Assembly (NCBI GenBank): GCA_030431975.1
Contig: JAUIHP010000004.1
Location: forward strand, 121,001-185,000
DNA: 64,000 nucleotides
Source: a bacterium
GTDB taxonomy: Bacteria; Eisenbacteria; RBG-16-71-46; CAIMUX01
Direction of reading: 5' to 3'
Shown here: in pieces, positions 17,787-27,351 of the stretch
Position numbering within the stretch: position 1 is the first letter of the stretch
Layout of the letters: each line of letters starts with the position of its first letter
The notes under the pieces: generated by a model
Told to the model about the DNA's origin: nothing
The model's database searches: none
The model's input: the letters and a program-made list of their open reading frames with translations, nothing else
Translations under genes and position numbers: made by a program

Positions 17787-20681
17787 ATGAAACTTATCTC
17801 TCTTTGCTCCAAAGGCTTGCCGACGAGTGCCCTGGCGGGTCCCGGCTTGGTCGGAGGCACCAGGGTCCCTCTGTCGGGTGTCCTCGGCCTTGGAGGACTC
17901 CTGGGATTCGGGGGCTTGCTGAGCTTCGGGGTACATCCGGCGGAAGCGGCCGAGGATCCGATCTACAAGGAAATCCGGGTTCAGCAGCCCGTTCCCGAGG
18001 TGATGCGGGAGTGGATCCTTTCCGAGCACCTGGAGCTGATGGGAGACGACGACGGAGCCCTGCGATTCTTGGCACTCGAGGACCAGACGACCCGAATGGC
18101 GGACGCCGGGCTGGAATTCGAAATCGTCGTTGAGGACTTGGCTCGGCATTACGAAACCAAGCTCGAGTTGGAGAGAGCGCAAAGCGCGGGCTCCGGATCT
18201 GGTTCGGTGGGTGCGTCCCAGGCCTCCGGCGGCGGAAACTTCGGGATCTTTCACACCTACGATGAGACTGTCGATGCGCTCAATGCACTGGCGGCGGAGT
18301 TTCCGGAGATCGTCTACGGCCCCTTCTCGATCGGGCAATCTCACGAGGGGCGTGACCTCTGGGCGATCAAGATTTCCGACAACCCGGAGATCGACGAGGA
18401 CGAAGGAGAGGTTCTCTTCGACGGAGTCCACCACGCCCGCGAAATCATGACGGTGGAGATGCTGCTCAGCTTTTCGCGGTACCTGTGCGAGAACTACGCC
18501 ACCGATTCCGTGGTCGAGCAGTTGGTGAACTCCCGTGAGATCTACTTCGTGCCCATCGTCAATCCGGACGGGTTCTACTACAACGAAGTGACCAATCCCA
18601 GCGGGGGAGGTCTCTGGAGAAAGAACCGGCGGAACAACGACGGAAGCAGCTGTTGGGGCGTCGATCCGAACCGCAACTACGATTACGAATGGGTCGGAAC
18701 CGGCTCGTCGACCGATCCCTGCAGCGAGACCTACCGCGGTCCCGCGCCGAACAGTGAGCCTGAGATCCAGGCACACACCGCGTTCATGAACTCCCGCGAG
18801 TTCGTCGTTTGGCAGTCCTACCACAGTGTTGCCGGAATGGTTCTTCTTCCCTGGGGCTACACCGACGATCACACGCCGGACGACCTCACCCTTCGAACCA
18901 TGGCCACGGAGATGGCGGCCGCGAGCGGCTATCAGGTCGGGCAGCCCGGTGAGATTCTGTACAACGTGAACGGCGGTGCGTTTGACTGGGGTTACGGGGC
19001 GACCAACGAGCACGAGAAGATCTTCGGGTTTACGACCGAGATCGGTGGCAGCGGGTTCTGGCCCCTCGAGTCCGAACGCGACGGTTTGATTGCGGAGAAC
19101 CTTCCGGCCAATCTGTTCCTTGTGCAGGCAGCCGGTTCCTGGCTGGAACTGGGCGGACTCGCGGTCGTCGATGGAGACAATCAGAAGCTCGATGCCGGTG
19201 AGACCGTCGACCTCGTGATGACCGTTGCCAATGTCGGAGTCGTTTCCGACGCCAACGGCGTCACCGGTATGCTCAGTTGCAACGATCCCTACGTGATCAT
19301 CAACGACGCCCAGTCGTCTGCGGGAACGATCCCGGTCGGTCAGGAAGTGACGGTGAGCGGAGATCCGTTCACGATCGAGGTACTTCCCGGATGTCCGCTC
19401 GGACGTCGAGTCGCTCTCCGCGTTGACCTCATTGCCGACAGCGGGCTGCAGATCAGTGGGATCGTGGAAATGGAAGTCGGTGTTCTTCCGTCCATCGTGA
19501 CTTTGGATTTCGAGAGTGACGCCGGGGGCTGGACGATGGATCCCAGCCACACCGCTACGACTGGCGACTTCGTCCGGATCGATCCGAATCCGACAGAGTT
19601 CCAGCCCGGCGACGACACGACGGAAGATCCAGGCGTCTACGCATGGATCACCGGACAGAATTCTGCGCTCGGAACGGACGATGTCGACGGCGGAGTCGCG
19701 GCGACCCGGTCTCCCGCGTATGACCTGTCCGGGTACTCCAGCGTCGTGCTGGAACTCGACTACTTCTTCGGACAACGAGACAGCGGCGACGATTCCGGCG
19801 ACTTCTTCAAGATTTCGTTGTCGAATGACGGCGGTTCCAGTTATCCCGTCGATCTCGTTTCGATCGGGGACCAGCTTAGTAGTGGCGACTGGAATTCTCT
19901 GGAGGTCGAAGTCGAGAATCTCCTGCCGTTGACGTCTCAGATGGTCCTGCGGGTTCAGGCTGCGGACGGAACGGCCACCGGAGACATCGTCGAAGCCGGC
20001 ATCGATGAGTTGCGCTTCCTCGAGCCCGTTACGGCCAACGATTCGCCCTCCGCGCCGACGCTGGCTGCGCCGGCCGATGGCTCGGAGGATGTGCCCGCTC
20101 CCGTTGTCCTCACGGTAAACAACGCGGTGGATCCGGAAGAGGATGATTTGACCTACAGCTTCCGCGTTTGGTCCGATCCCGCGCAGACTCAACTCGTAGC
20201 CAGCGTGGATGGCGTTACCGAAGGCTCGATGACGACCAGTTGGACAGTCGACGCCGCGCTCGTGGATGGCGAGGAGTACTACTGGCGGGCCTTTGCCGAT
20301 GACGGGACCTCTCGTTCTTTGTACATGGACGTCGCCCGATTCGCCACGAACGGGGCTACCGGAGTTCCCGGTGAACCCGGAGATCCGGGGACGCTCGGTT
20401 CGGAAACTGCACTGCGTCTGAGTGCCGGGCCCAGTCCGTCTGCCGGCGACGTGTTGATTCGTTACTACACACCGGCTGCGGTTCACGCCGAGATCGGGGT
20501 CTACGACGCCCGCGGTCGGCTGGTCCGAACTCTCCCCGCCGCGCGGTGGGCAGAGGGTTGGAACAAAGTCGCCTGGGACGGGCGAAGTGAGGGCGGCGAG
20601 CGGGTTTCTTCGGGCGTCTATTGGGTTCGACTCGAGCTTCCGCAGGAAGTGCGGACGGTGAGCGTCGTAAGGGTCGACTAG
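17787..20681 (+). CDS. secreted M14 zinc carboxypeptidase with FlgD-like C-terminal tail
   Basis: 964 residues. A Gly/Leu-rich signal sequence ends near AEAAED (about residue 55). The peptidase domain (about 150-450) shows HHAREI (zinc His and Glu), VNPDG, the substrate-binding region WRKNRRNN...DPNRNYDYEW, SYHS (third zinc ligand) and FTTEIGG with the catalytic Glu. Then come beta-sandwich domains: a CARDB-like section, a jelly-roll with GWTMDPS, and a fibronectin-like domain with EEYYWRAFADDG. The last about 85 residues are a FlgD-like Ig tail (IGVYDARGRLVRTL...SSGVYWVRLEL), often a sorting or anchoring module. It likely degrades extracellular protein. AAGGAG lies upstream of the ATG. Confidence 0.9.
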   Translation: MKLISLCSKGLPTSALAGPGLVGGTRVPLSGVLGLGGLLGFGGLLSFGVHPAEAAEDPIYKEIRVQQPVPEVMREWILSEHLELMGDDDGALRFLALEDQTTRMADAGLEFEIVVEDLARHYETKLELERAQSAGSGSGSVGASQASGGGNFGIFHTYDETVDALNALAAEFPEIVYGPFSIGQSHEGRDLWAIKISDNPEIDEDEGEVLFDGVHHAREIMTVEMLLSFSRYLCENYATDSVVEQLVNSREIYFVPIVNPDGFYYNEVTNPSGGGLWRKNRRNNDGSSCWGVDPNRNYDYEWVGTGSSTDPCSETYRGPAPNSEPEIQAHTAFMNSREFVVWQSYHSVAGMVLLPWGYTDDHTPDDLTLRTMATEMAAASGYQVGQPGEILYNVNGGAFDWGYGATNEHEKIFGFTTEIGGSGFWPLESERDGLIAENLPANLFLVQAAGSWLELGGLAVVDGDNQKLDAGETVDLVMTVANVGVVSDANGVTGMLSCNDPYVIINDAQSSAGTIPVGQEVTVSGDPFTIEVLPGCPLGRRVALRVDLIADSGLQISGIVEMEVGVLPSIVTLDFESDAGGWTMDPSHTATTGDFVRIDPNPTEFQPGDDTTEDPGVYAWITGQNSALGTDDVDGGVAATRSPAYDLSGYSSVVLELDYFFGQRDSGDDSGDFFKISLSNDGGSSYPVDLVSIGDQLSSGDWNSLEVEVENLLPLTSQMVLRVQAADGTATGDIVEAGIDELRFLEPVTANDSPSAPTLAAPADGSEDVPAPVVLTVNNAVDPEEDDLTYSFRVWSDPAQTQLVASVDGVTEGSMTTSWTVDAALVDGEEYYWRAFADDGTSRSLYMDVARFATNGATGVPGEPGDPGTLGSETALRLSAGPSPSAGDVLIRYYTPAAVHAEIGVYDARGRLVRTLPAARWAEGWNKVAWDGRSEGGERVSSGVYWVRLELPQEVRTVSVVRVD

Positions 20682-20686
20682 ATCTG

Positions 20687-20815
20687 GCAGACAAAGCCAA
20701 GTTCGGCACCGGTGCCGGAACTCTGGACGGCATCGGTGCCGGAGCTCTAGACAAAGCCAAGCTCGGCGTCGGCACCATAGCTCTAGACAAAGCCCAGCTT
20801 GGCATCGGCACCATA
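20687..20815. repeat. 36/12-bp minisatellite overlapping the 3' end of the HNH gene
   Basis: Copies of the form (CT)AGACAAAGCCAAGCTCGGC start near 20687, 20747 and 20783, with a short variant at 20723; spacings are 36, 24 and 36 bp. The last copy encodes the C-terminal residues and TAG stop (20783-20785) of the minus-strand HNH gene, so the array looks like duplication of the gene's own end. It begins 6 bases after the stop of the convergent M14 gene. Confidence 0.85.
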
Positions 20816-23179
20816 ACTCCATCGCAGGTCATGCGGAGCCATCCCACCCACCGTGATCGTTGCCCGACTGTGAACCCCCTGCAGATGACACGCGGCGCAA
20901 AGTGTTGTGAGATTCGACGGATCGTCGCTGCCGCCTTGAGACCGGAAGACGATGTGATGGACGTTTAGGTTGGTGCGCGCGTTGCACCGCGGGGACGTAC
21001 ACTGGAAGCCGTCGCGAGCCAGGATGTTGAACTCGGCCGTTCGGCGGCGAAAGTCCCGGTCTCCCAGGACCCAGCCGTTCCGGACGTACAGAATCATGAG
21101 CTCCAGGCACCACCACTCCGGTTTGTCCTCTCCGTGCGCAGCTCGAACTCGGCAAATGGTGCGATCGAGAGCGTCCAGCAGGTCTATGTCGGTGCGAAGA
21201 CGCACGACGGACGTGCATTTCTCGGTCGGATCCGGCACTCGAAGCATCTCTTCCCAGTAGCACGCAGAAATCTTCCCGAAGAAGTCGGCGGCCGCTTTGG
21301 ACATCGCCGTCGGGTCCGGCGGGACATCGGTGACGGCTTCGGACATCTCAGTTGGATCCGACGGAGTGTCGAGTTCTTTGGCGTCAGTTCCGACCGACTC
21401 ACCTGCAGGATCACAGTCCGTGTCATCCCCGACGCACGTGTCGCTCCCGTCGACGCAGCATGCCGACATAGCATCGCGCTGGATCTCGGCGTCGTGTTCG
21501 AAAGCCGCTTCATGGAATGCGGGCAGAGAAATCAGTTCCGGAGTCCGACGAAGTCGGTCCGCGATCGCAGGCCAGGTAGCTTCAGACGGTGGAGCCAGGC
21601 GAAGCCGGGGAGGCCGAGAAACGGTGTCGCCAAGATCGTCACCGGTACTCCTCGGCATCGGCAATAGATCCTCGTGCGCCATTGCCCAACGGACCTGTTG
21701 TTCGAGAACCGCGGCGGTCACTTCCGTTGCGCGCTGACGCCACAGGCACATGCTCTCTCCGCCCGCTCCGGCGCGTTCGATTCGGCTGAGTGCGAGAAGT
21801 GATGTCGTGCGAAGCTCCTCGGCGGACTGGGCTTCATGCAGCGTGCGGGAACGAGTCTGCCACGCCCGAATCCACTGGTTGGCGGTCCGGACCGAAACGT
21901 CCAAGCGATCCTCAACATATTCGCGAAAGCAGTCGAAGCCAAGCGGTCGCCAAGCGTGCGTGCTCCGAATATCATAGAGCAGACAGGCCAGATGATTGCG
22001 CAGAGAGCGAAGCTTCGCTTCGGACGAGCGGAACTCACGGATCAAATCTACCGCGCTCGAATGAGTCGAAATCGTTCCCGTCGGGTCGGTATCGGCCGGG
22101 TTCGTAGCCGTAGCCATATAGTTCGGACCCACGAGGTCCTCGACCGCGGCTTCCACTCCGCCGTTACTCCCGAAATCCGTTGCCAGCACGGCGTCCAGCT
22201 CGGCTAGTCGAGTCTTGCTCAATACGAAGTCGTCGTGATTGGAAACGCGAATCACCGACATCCCTTTGCCGCCTGTTTGCGGAATCTCCCTGATTCCACC
22301 GTCGGTTTCGTTCTCGAAGAACTCCGGCGGTTCGTCGGGAGGCTCATACAGATCGACGAAGTTCGAAGCCTCGAACTCGGCCAGCAGGACCTCGAGGGCC
22401 TGGCTACTATTTGCCGGACCGCCGGTCCGACGTGCGACGTCTTCGCAGAAGGCCTCGAAGATCCAGCGAAACTGGGTCGGGCATTCGACGTCGACCAGAA
22501 GCCACATCCCGCGGTGATAGCGGTGGTTTGCACCGTGATTGCCGAACCCGTTGAGATCGTTCAAACTCCGTAGGCCGAAGTCACGCGCATCGGTGCTTTC
22601 CCGTCGCCCTTTCGCCTGGTTGCCTTTCGCGCGCTCCTTGTCCTTCCCATTCCCGTTCCCCTCTTCCTTCTCCTGTTCCTTCTCCTTCTCCTTCTCCTTC
22701 TTTGCTTCCTTCTCTCGCTGCACGCGGTCTTTGAGAGCCTTGTTCGTGAGCGAACAGGCGGTTCGCAGCCACTCGACTTCATTGTCAGCATCCAGGACAG
22801 GGAGAATCGTCAGAACCTTCGACTCACAGATGATCCCTTCCGCCATCGCGCGACGAAGTAGCGGTCGGGCTTCGGTCTCTCGTGAAATGAGTGCGGCGTC
22901 CTGGAAGGATCGGTGACTGATTCCCAGTTCTTCGTTTGCGAAAACGGAAGTCCGTGAGTATCCGAGATCCAAAGGGTCGACCTCCCGCCGGATGCGACCC
23001 AACAAGTCGATCCGGGATAGCTTCGTTGCGGCGATACGCGACTGCGTGTCCCGGACCTGCTGGTCGAGTCGAATCTCATGCGCACGAGGTGGCCGAACGA
23101 GAGACTCCTTGGACCAACCCAACGCGGGGGCCAGGATCTCACGCTCATAGACAGCGATGGCTTTGTGGTCAACGCGCAT
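20783..23179 (-). CDS. large HNH endonuclease-domain protein
   Basis: 798 residues. The C-terminus carries a zinc-bound HNH nuclease: ILARDGFQCTSPRCNARTNLNVHH, then N in DDPSNLTTLC and H in CHLQGVH (about residues 715-770). The remainder has helical segments typical of DUF222-like HNH proteins, with a helix-turn-helix-like block (LDVSVRTANQWIRAW, about 440) and a highly charged Lys/Glu linker (about 155-195, KEKEKEKEQEKEEG). An acidic Asp/Pro/Thr-rich stretch precedes the nuclease. Such proteins occur in mobile or multicopy families, but no transposase or inverted repeats are seen. It may cleave DNA; target unknown. The last codons lie in a minisatellite. Confidence 0.78.
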   Translation of the reverse strand: MRVDHKAIAVYEREILAPALGWSKESLVRPPRAHEIRLDQQVRDTQSRIAATKLSRIDLLGRIRREVDPLDLGYSRTSVFANEELGISHRSFQDAALISRETEARPLLRRAMAEGIICESKVLTILPVLDADNEVEWLRTACSLTNKALKDRVQREKEAKKEKEKEKEQEKEEGNGNGKDKERAKGNQAKGRRESTDARDFGLRSLNDLNGFGNHGANHRYHRGMWLLVDVECPTQFRWIFEAFCEDVARRTGGPANSSQALEVLLAEFEASNFVDLYEPPDEPPEFFENETDGGIREIPQTGGKGMSVIRVSNHDDFVLSKTRLAELDAVLATDFGSNGGVEAAVEDLVGPNYMATATNPADTDPTGTISTHSSAVDLIREFRSSEAKLRSLRNHLACLLYDIRSTHAWRPLGFDCFREYVEDRLDVSVRTANQWIRAWQTRSRTLHEAQSAEELRTTSLLALSRIERAGAGGESMCLWRQRATEVTAAVLEQQVRWAMAHEDLLPMPRSTGDDLGDTVSRPPRLRLAPPSEATWPAIADRLRRTPELISLPAFHEAAFEHDAEIQRDAMSACCVDGSDTCVGDDTDCDPAGESVGTDAKELDTPSDPTEMSEAVTDVPPDPTAMSKAAADFFGKISACYWEEMLRVPDPTEKCTSVVRLRTDIDLLDALDRTICRVRAAHGEDKPEWWCLELMILYVRNGWVLGDRDFRRRTAEFNILARDGFQCTSPRCNARTNLNVHHIVFRSQGGSDDPSNLTTLCAACHLQGVHSRATITVGGMAPHDLRWSYGADAKLGFV

Positions 23180-24127
23180 ATCGGTTCAACCTGATCGATG
23201 TCGGTATCGAGAATGTCGGCGTAGTTTGCTCGGAATCTGTATCAGGGGTCGGGGTGCCGTCTTCCATGACGACTTGTAAGACACAACTTAAGCGAAGCCG
23301 TTGTATAAATCAAGAATAAAACGAACAAATGTACGTTAATTGTTCCTGCGGCGGTGACGGGGGATCGGCCAAGCCCGACTGGCCAAGCCCGATCGTCCAA
23401 GCCCGACCGGCCAAACGCGATCGGCCAAGCCCGACCCGCACAGGCCGACCGGCCAAGCCCGACCGGCCAAACGCGACCGGCACAGCCCGACCGGCACAGC
23501 CCGACCGGCCAAGCCCGGCCAGCCAAGCTCGATCAGCCAAGCCTGATCGGCATAGCCCACCGATTCACTGAATCCCGGCAAAGCACGAAGAAACCCACGC
23601 TCTACCTTTGGACCGTACCGGAATCACGGCGACCGCCATGATTCCATCGATTGCCCGCACACTTTCACTCTTGCTGCCCGGTTCAGCGCACGCCTGCCCG
23701 TCGGAGGAGCGGCTTCATCGCACACCATTCATCCCTCGAGCGCTGGCGCTCGATCATGCACTTGTCCTTATCCTTGTCCTTGTCCTTGTCCTGAGTCTCA
23801 ACTCAGCTTCCGCTGATGTCGTTGGGAAAGCGGGCCGGCAAACAGAGGATGTTCGCGCTGCGTCGGTTTCCGGTGACGCTCAGGATCTCTGCTCTGGGAA
23901 GCCGGCCGCGAAAGCAGCCGGGCTTCCCAGGTGGAGTCCGCATTGGGAAAGCGGTGCGACGACCTTGGCGGATGACGAGGTCGTACTAAAGGACCGCAGC
24001 TGGGGAGAGATTACCGGCATTGGTGGAACTCAAACCGCGATTACCGCTACCGCGACTACTCCTACTGCAACCATTCCTACTACTACTCCAACCTCAATCA
24101 GTCCAGCCTCAATCACTCCAACCTCAA
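23180..24127. other. 948-bp gene-poor stretch with two minisatellites
   Basis: The HNH gene's upstream region (about 23180-23340) is AT-richer than its surroundings and probably holds its promoter. Positions 23360-23565 are a repeat of about 15 bp of the form CGACCGGCCAAGCCC. Positions 24070-24135 contain a 15-bp repeat CCTCAATCACTCCA(A/G)C that extends into the 3' end of the next gene. A reading frame at 23608-24189 runs rightward across this stretch but has no ribosome site, is Thr/Pro-rich only because of the repeat, and overlaps the neighbouring gene; I do not count it as a gene. Confidence 0.7.
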
Positions 24128-24135
24128 TCACTCCA
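24070..24135. repeat. 15-bp minisatellite containing the stop codon of the haem protein gene
   Basis: On the minus strand the last codons CGG-CTG-GAG-TGA are followed by further copies of CTGGAGTGATTGAGG with small changes, so each 15-bp unit repeats the end of the gene including its stop codon. At least three clean copies and further degraded ones are visible. Confidence 0.85.
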
Positions 24136-26620
24136 GCCGCAGCAGCTTCACCGACGGGAACGTCCGCCCGTCCACGACCAACCGAGTGAAGTAGACCCCG
24201 GCAGACAAACTTCGACTCCCGTTACCGGGCGCGGCCAGCGCGAAAGTTCCGTCCCATTCCTGCCTATGCTCGCCCGTCGCCCTCGGGCCGAGATCGAGCG
24301 TTCCTGCCGGTCGGCCGTCGGCACTGTAGACTTCGAGCGCAACGCTCTCCGCAGGCTCGGCCAAAGAGAAACGGACTGTCGTGTCACCTCTGAACGGCGC
24401 GGGTGCGAAGGAATGACTCGCCAAACCAAACGGTTCGTGTGCACGGCCGGGCTCGGTGGACGCGGTCATCTCCTTCCAGAATTGAAGCAGGGAGCGCAGG
24501 GCCTCCGGCTCGTTGCTCGGAGCGGGGTTCCCGGCCTGATCCAGGTCGTTCAGTCCATGACAGGACGTGCAACTGCGAATCTCTCCGGGCTGGAAGGTAA
24601 TCCAGTAGCGCTCACGAACCACCGGTGTTCCATCGGCCTCCGTCGTCTGCCAACTGAGGGCGCGACGCGCCGGCACGAAAGCGGCGGCAGACCCATCCAA
24701 GGCGATCGCTGTCGAGCCCAGAGGTCCGCCGATGTTCATGGGGTTCTCCGACACATTCATCGGCTGCGCAAGAACGCGGCGTCCGTCGTCGGGATTCTCC
24801 GTGCCGCCCATTCCTCGGATGAGCTTGGCTTCGAAGATCTGCATGTGCGAGACGTCGTAGACGGTTCCGGCCCCTCCGATCGTCGCCGTTCCACCGGGCA
24901 CCTGCAGATTGAATGGCTGCTGAACATCCGAGTCGTCTCTCGTCGTTACGTCGCGGGCGACGATGAGAGCGAGATCGTTCTCGACGAGAAAGGATTCCAT
25001 CTCCGAGACGGATATGCCTTCCTGCTGAAATACCTGGGCCTCGGGTGCGGGGAGCGAAGCCTCCGCCGGGATCGGTCGGGTTCGACTTCTGACCTCGACC
25101 GGATCGAGCTCCCAAAGATCGCCGTTGTAGAAAACGAGTACATCGGGGTCGTAGTAGCTGATGGACTTGGTGATCCCGGGAGTCAAAGCATCGCCTGCGA
25201 CAAACACGTCACCGTCAGGCACAAGGAGCTTGAGACGGAAGTCATACCGCGACACAGGGGCGCTCCGGGTTCCTTCGTTGTCATCAGCCCGTGTTTCGGA
25301 CGTGTGCACCACTGCCAACTGCCCGCCAGCCAGAACGACGGGGTTTCGGTATAGACCGGAGTGTTCCGGCGGCGGATCGTTGGCGACGCCCGACGTCGAA
25401 CGGTCAGTCACGTACTCGACGGAGAAAGATTCCCGGTCCGTGGTCGGAGCAGCTCGAAGGCGAATGACCTGACCTGCGGAGTGAGTCTGAAACTCCGGCG
25501 CATCGATGCCGTAGTAGAGGCCCGGATCGACAGGGCTTTCCATGATGTGGAAGAAGTTGAGGACGGCATCGTCACCGTTGCCGATGAACTCCTGCAGGTT
25601 CGGATCGTCATTCAGGCTGCGATTGAAGTAGGCGTGAAGCTCATGGCGACCCGCGTGGCCGAGAACTTCCTCTTCACGACCGTCTTCGAAGATCGTCCAC
25701 GGGAAGAAGTGATTGAAGGTGTGTCCTTCGAGGTTCGTTCCTTCCAAGAGATCCTCTCGTGAAGGACGGGGCTCCGGAAAGACCTCGTCCCGGCTTTCCA
25801 AGGGGACCGCGTCCACGGCCTCGCTCGACCAGTTGAACGTTCCGTAGTCTCCATATCCGGTCGCGTCGGCATCCGCCTGCTGATCCCGCTGGAGGTGATC
25901 CCACCGCGTGAATACGACGCGCCCAAAGGAGTCGACCTCGAGGCTGAAAGAACCGGAAGGGGAATGTTGAAGAAGAAAGAGATCTCCACTCGTCGGATCG
26001 AGGCTCCAGATGCCGGTGACGGTCGGAGTCGACTCGTACTCGTCGAGCTGGGGATAGTGATGCACTTCCCCGGTGATGGGCCGGTCGGAAGTGAAGAGGA
26101 TCCTGTCGTCGGTTCCGTAGATCGGGCTCACGTTATTGTACAAAGGTTGATTCGTGACCTTTGTGATGACCGGCGTCTCACTCGGTCCGAGTCCCGTGAT
26201 CTCATAGATCTGCCAGTGGTAGGTCTCGTACTGATACTGATCGGGCGCACCCACGACCATTGAGAAGAGCGCCTTGGCCCCATCCCAATGCACGGAAGGC
26301 TCGCGGACTGCGATGGCCTGCTCGTCCTGAAATCCGCTGACGCCGTAGCCGGCGGCTTCCGTCAGGTTCCTGAGCGTCCCGTCTTCGTAACGGATCCAAA
26401 GGTCACCGCCGCGGCCGGCCTGATCCATCGACGGCATGTGGTTGGCGAACGTGGATCCAATGGTCGCGAAGTCGTCCGGAATCGGAACCTGAGTCACGAA
26501 AAGAATCGGATGGGGAAGCGTGGGGCCTTCAGCGTGGGCGCTACTTCCAAGAAACGTGCAGCCGAGCGTCGCGATGAGAACCAGACCAAAGGTCCGGAAC
26601 ATCCGGGCGGGATGAGCCAT
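24128..26620 (-). CDS. secreted c-type-haem-motif protein, hydrazine-synthase-alpha-like, FlgD-like tail
   Basis: 830 residues with GGAGG upstream of ATG 26620. A signal peptide (residues about 8-30, ending SSAHA) is followed by a long beta-propeller-like region (ILFVTQVPIP, GGDLWIRYEDGTLRNLT, RILFTSDRPI). This order and the late CTSCHG haem-binding motif (about residue 685) resemble HzsA-related proteins known from Planctomycetota and others, in which most members are not hydrazine synthases. The tail (residues about 750-830) is FlgD-like: VALEVYSADGRPAGTL...LSAGVYFTRLVVDG. Only one CxxCH is present, so haem attachment is predicted, chemistry unknown. The TGA stop lies inside a 15-bp repeat. 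Confidence 0.75.
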   Translation of the reverse strand: MAHPARMFRTFGLVLIATLGCTFLGSSAHAEGPTLPHPILFVTQVPIPDDFATIGSTFANHMPSMDQAGRGGDLWIRYEDGTLRNLTEAAGYGVSGFQDEQAIAVREPSVHWDGAKALFSMVVGAPDQYQYETYHWQIYEITGLGPSETPVITKVTNQPLYNNVSPIYGTDDRILFTSDRPITGEVHHYPQLDEYESTPTVTGIWSLDPTSGDLFLLQHSPSGSFSLEVDSFGRVVFTRWDHLQRDQQADADATGYGDYGTFNWSSEAVDAVPLESRDEVFPEPRPSREDLLEGTNLEGHTFNHFFPWTIFEDGREEEVLGHAGRHELHAYFNRSLNDDPNLQEFIGNGDDAVLNFFHIMESPVDPGLYYGIDAPEFQTHSAGQVIRLRAAPTTDRESFSVEYVTDRSTSGVANDPPPEHSGLYRNPVVLAGGQLAVVHTSETRADDNEGTRSAPVSRYDFRLKLLVPDGDVFVAGDALTPGITKSISYYDPDVLVFYNGDLWELDPVEVRSRTRPIPAEASLPAPEAQVFQQEGISVSEMESFLVENDLALIVARDVTTRDDSDVQQPFNLQVPGGTATIGGAGTVYDVSHMQIFEAKLIRGMGGTENPDDGRRVLAQPMNVSENPMNIGGPLGSTAIALDGSAAAFVPARRALSWQTTEADGTPVVRERYWITFQPGEIRSCTSCHGLNDLDQAGNPAPSNEPEALRSLLQFWKEMTASTEPGRAHEPFGLASHSFAPAPFRGDTTVRFSLAEPAESVALEVYSADGRPAGTLDLGPRATGEHRQEWDGTFALAAPGNGSRSLSAGVYFTRLVVDGRTFPSVKLLRLE

Positions 26621-26718
26621 GACGGAGCCTCCGTAACAGGTTGGTCGTATGGCCCCGTTTCAATGAGCGGCAGAGTAGCAGAGGCGTTGGAAGGTGCCAA
26701 GGGCGATCGAAGAGAGAT

Positions 26719-27351
26719 TCAGGCTCCCGGACCGATTCCCATCCACTCGTAGAACAGAAACTGAAACCGCCCGATGAGCAGCGTGATTCGTCCCATGATC
26801 GTATACCCGAAGGAGGCGCCGAATCCGATCATGAGAAACGTGATCCCGACCTGCGAGATGGAGCGAAGCGGTCCCTTGTGGGCGTGGGAGAAGTAGAAGT
26901 AGATGAGGATACTCACCGTTCCGATGAGGAGCAGCGCCGCGGTGACATGATCGTAGAGCGTCATGTCCGGCGTGTCCCAAGCCGCCAGGATCGTCCCCTT
27001 CACCTGGGTCAGGACTTGTGCCTTGATCACCGATGGAATCAGGTAGCCCGACCAGGCGGCTACATAGAAAGCGATCGCGAAGCGCGACAGCCACTCTGTC
27101 TTGCGGTGAAAACGCAGGAGCATGAGGAAACCGAGGATGCCGCCGCCGATGATCCAGTAGTTGTGGTCGTCGACGACCGGGACCCAAAGCTTCTTGTAGA
27201 TCGCGGAGAAGCAGTACTGAACCAGGTAGTACCCAGCCGAAACGCCGACGAAGAGGTGCTCCGCGAATCGGTAGACGGGATTCTCTTTGTAGAGAAAGCT
27301 GAAGATCGCGAGCGTCAGGAGTGCCGCCACCCAGATTCCGATTCCGTCCAT
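26719..27351 (-). CDS. polytopic membrane protein of unknown function (last gene of glgC-pair operon)
   Basis: 210 residues with about six membrane segments (near residues 5-20, 36-50, 68-80, 90-108, 137-153 and 165-192). Conserved-looking polar positions inside segments include the FAEHLFVGVSAGYY block. Its ATG overlaps the preceding gene's TGA by one base (TGATG), so translation is coupled. I recognise no family. Its place as the last member of a six-gene transcription unit with two ADP-glucose-type enzymes suggests it forms a membrane complex with the three proteins encoded just upstream. Confidence 0.85.
   Translation of the reverse strand: MDGIGIWVAALLTLAIFSFLYKENPVYRFAEHLFVGVSAGYYLVQYCFSAIYKKLWVPVVDDHNYWIIGGGILGFLMLLRFHRKTEWLSRFAIAFYVAAWSGYLIPSVIKAQVLTQVKGTILAAWDTPDMTLYDHVTAALLLIGTVSILIYFYFSHAHKGPLRSISQVGITFLMIGFGASFGYTIMGRITLLIGRFQFLFYEWMGIGPGA

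Noticed and set aside
20783..23179. HNH gene as part of a mobile intron or insertion element
   Set aside because: No intron-like RNA core, reverse transcriptase, transposase, terminal inverted repeats or target duplication was found around it.
23608..24189. 193-codon rightward reading frame with a hydrophobic Leu/Val run
   Set aside because: No ribosome site; composition is set by short repeats and it overlaps the end of a well-supported gene on the other strand.
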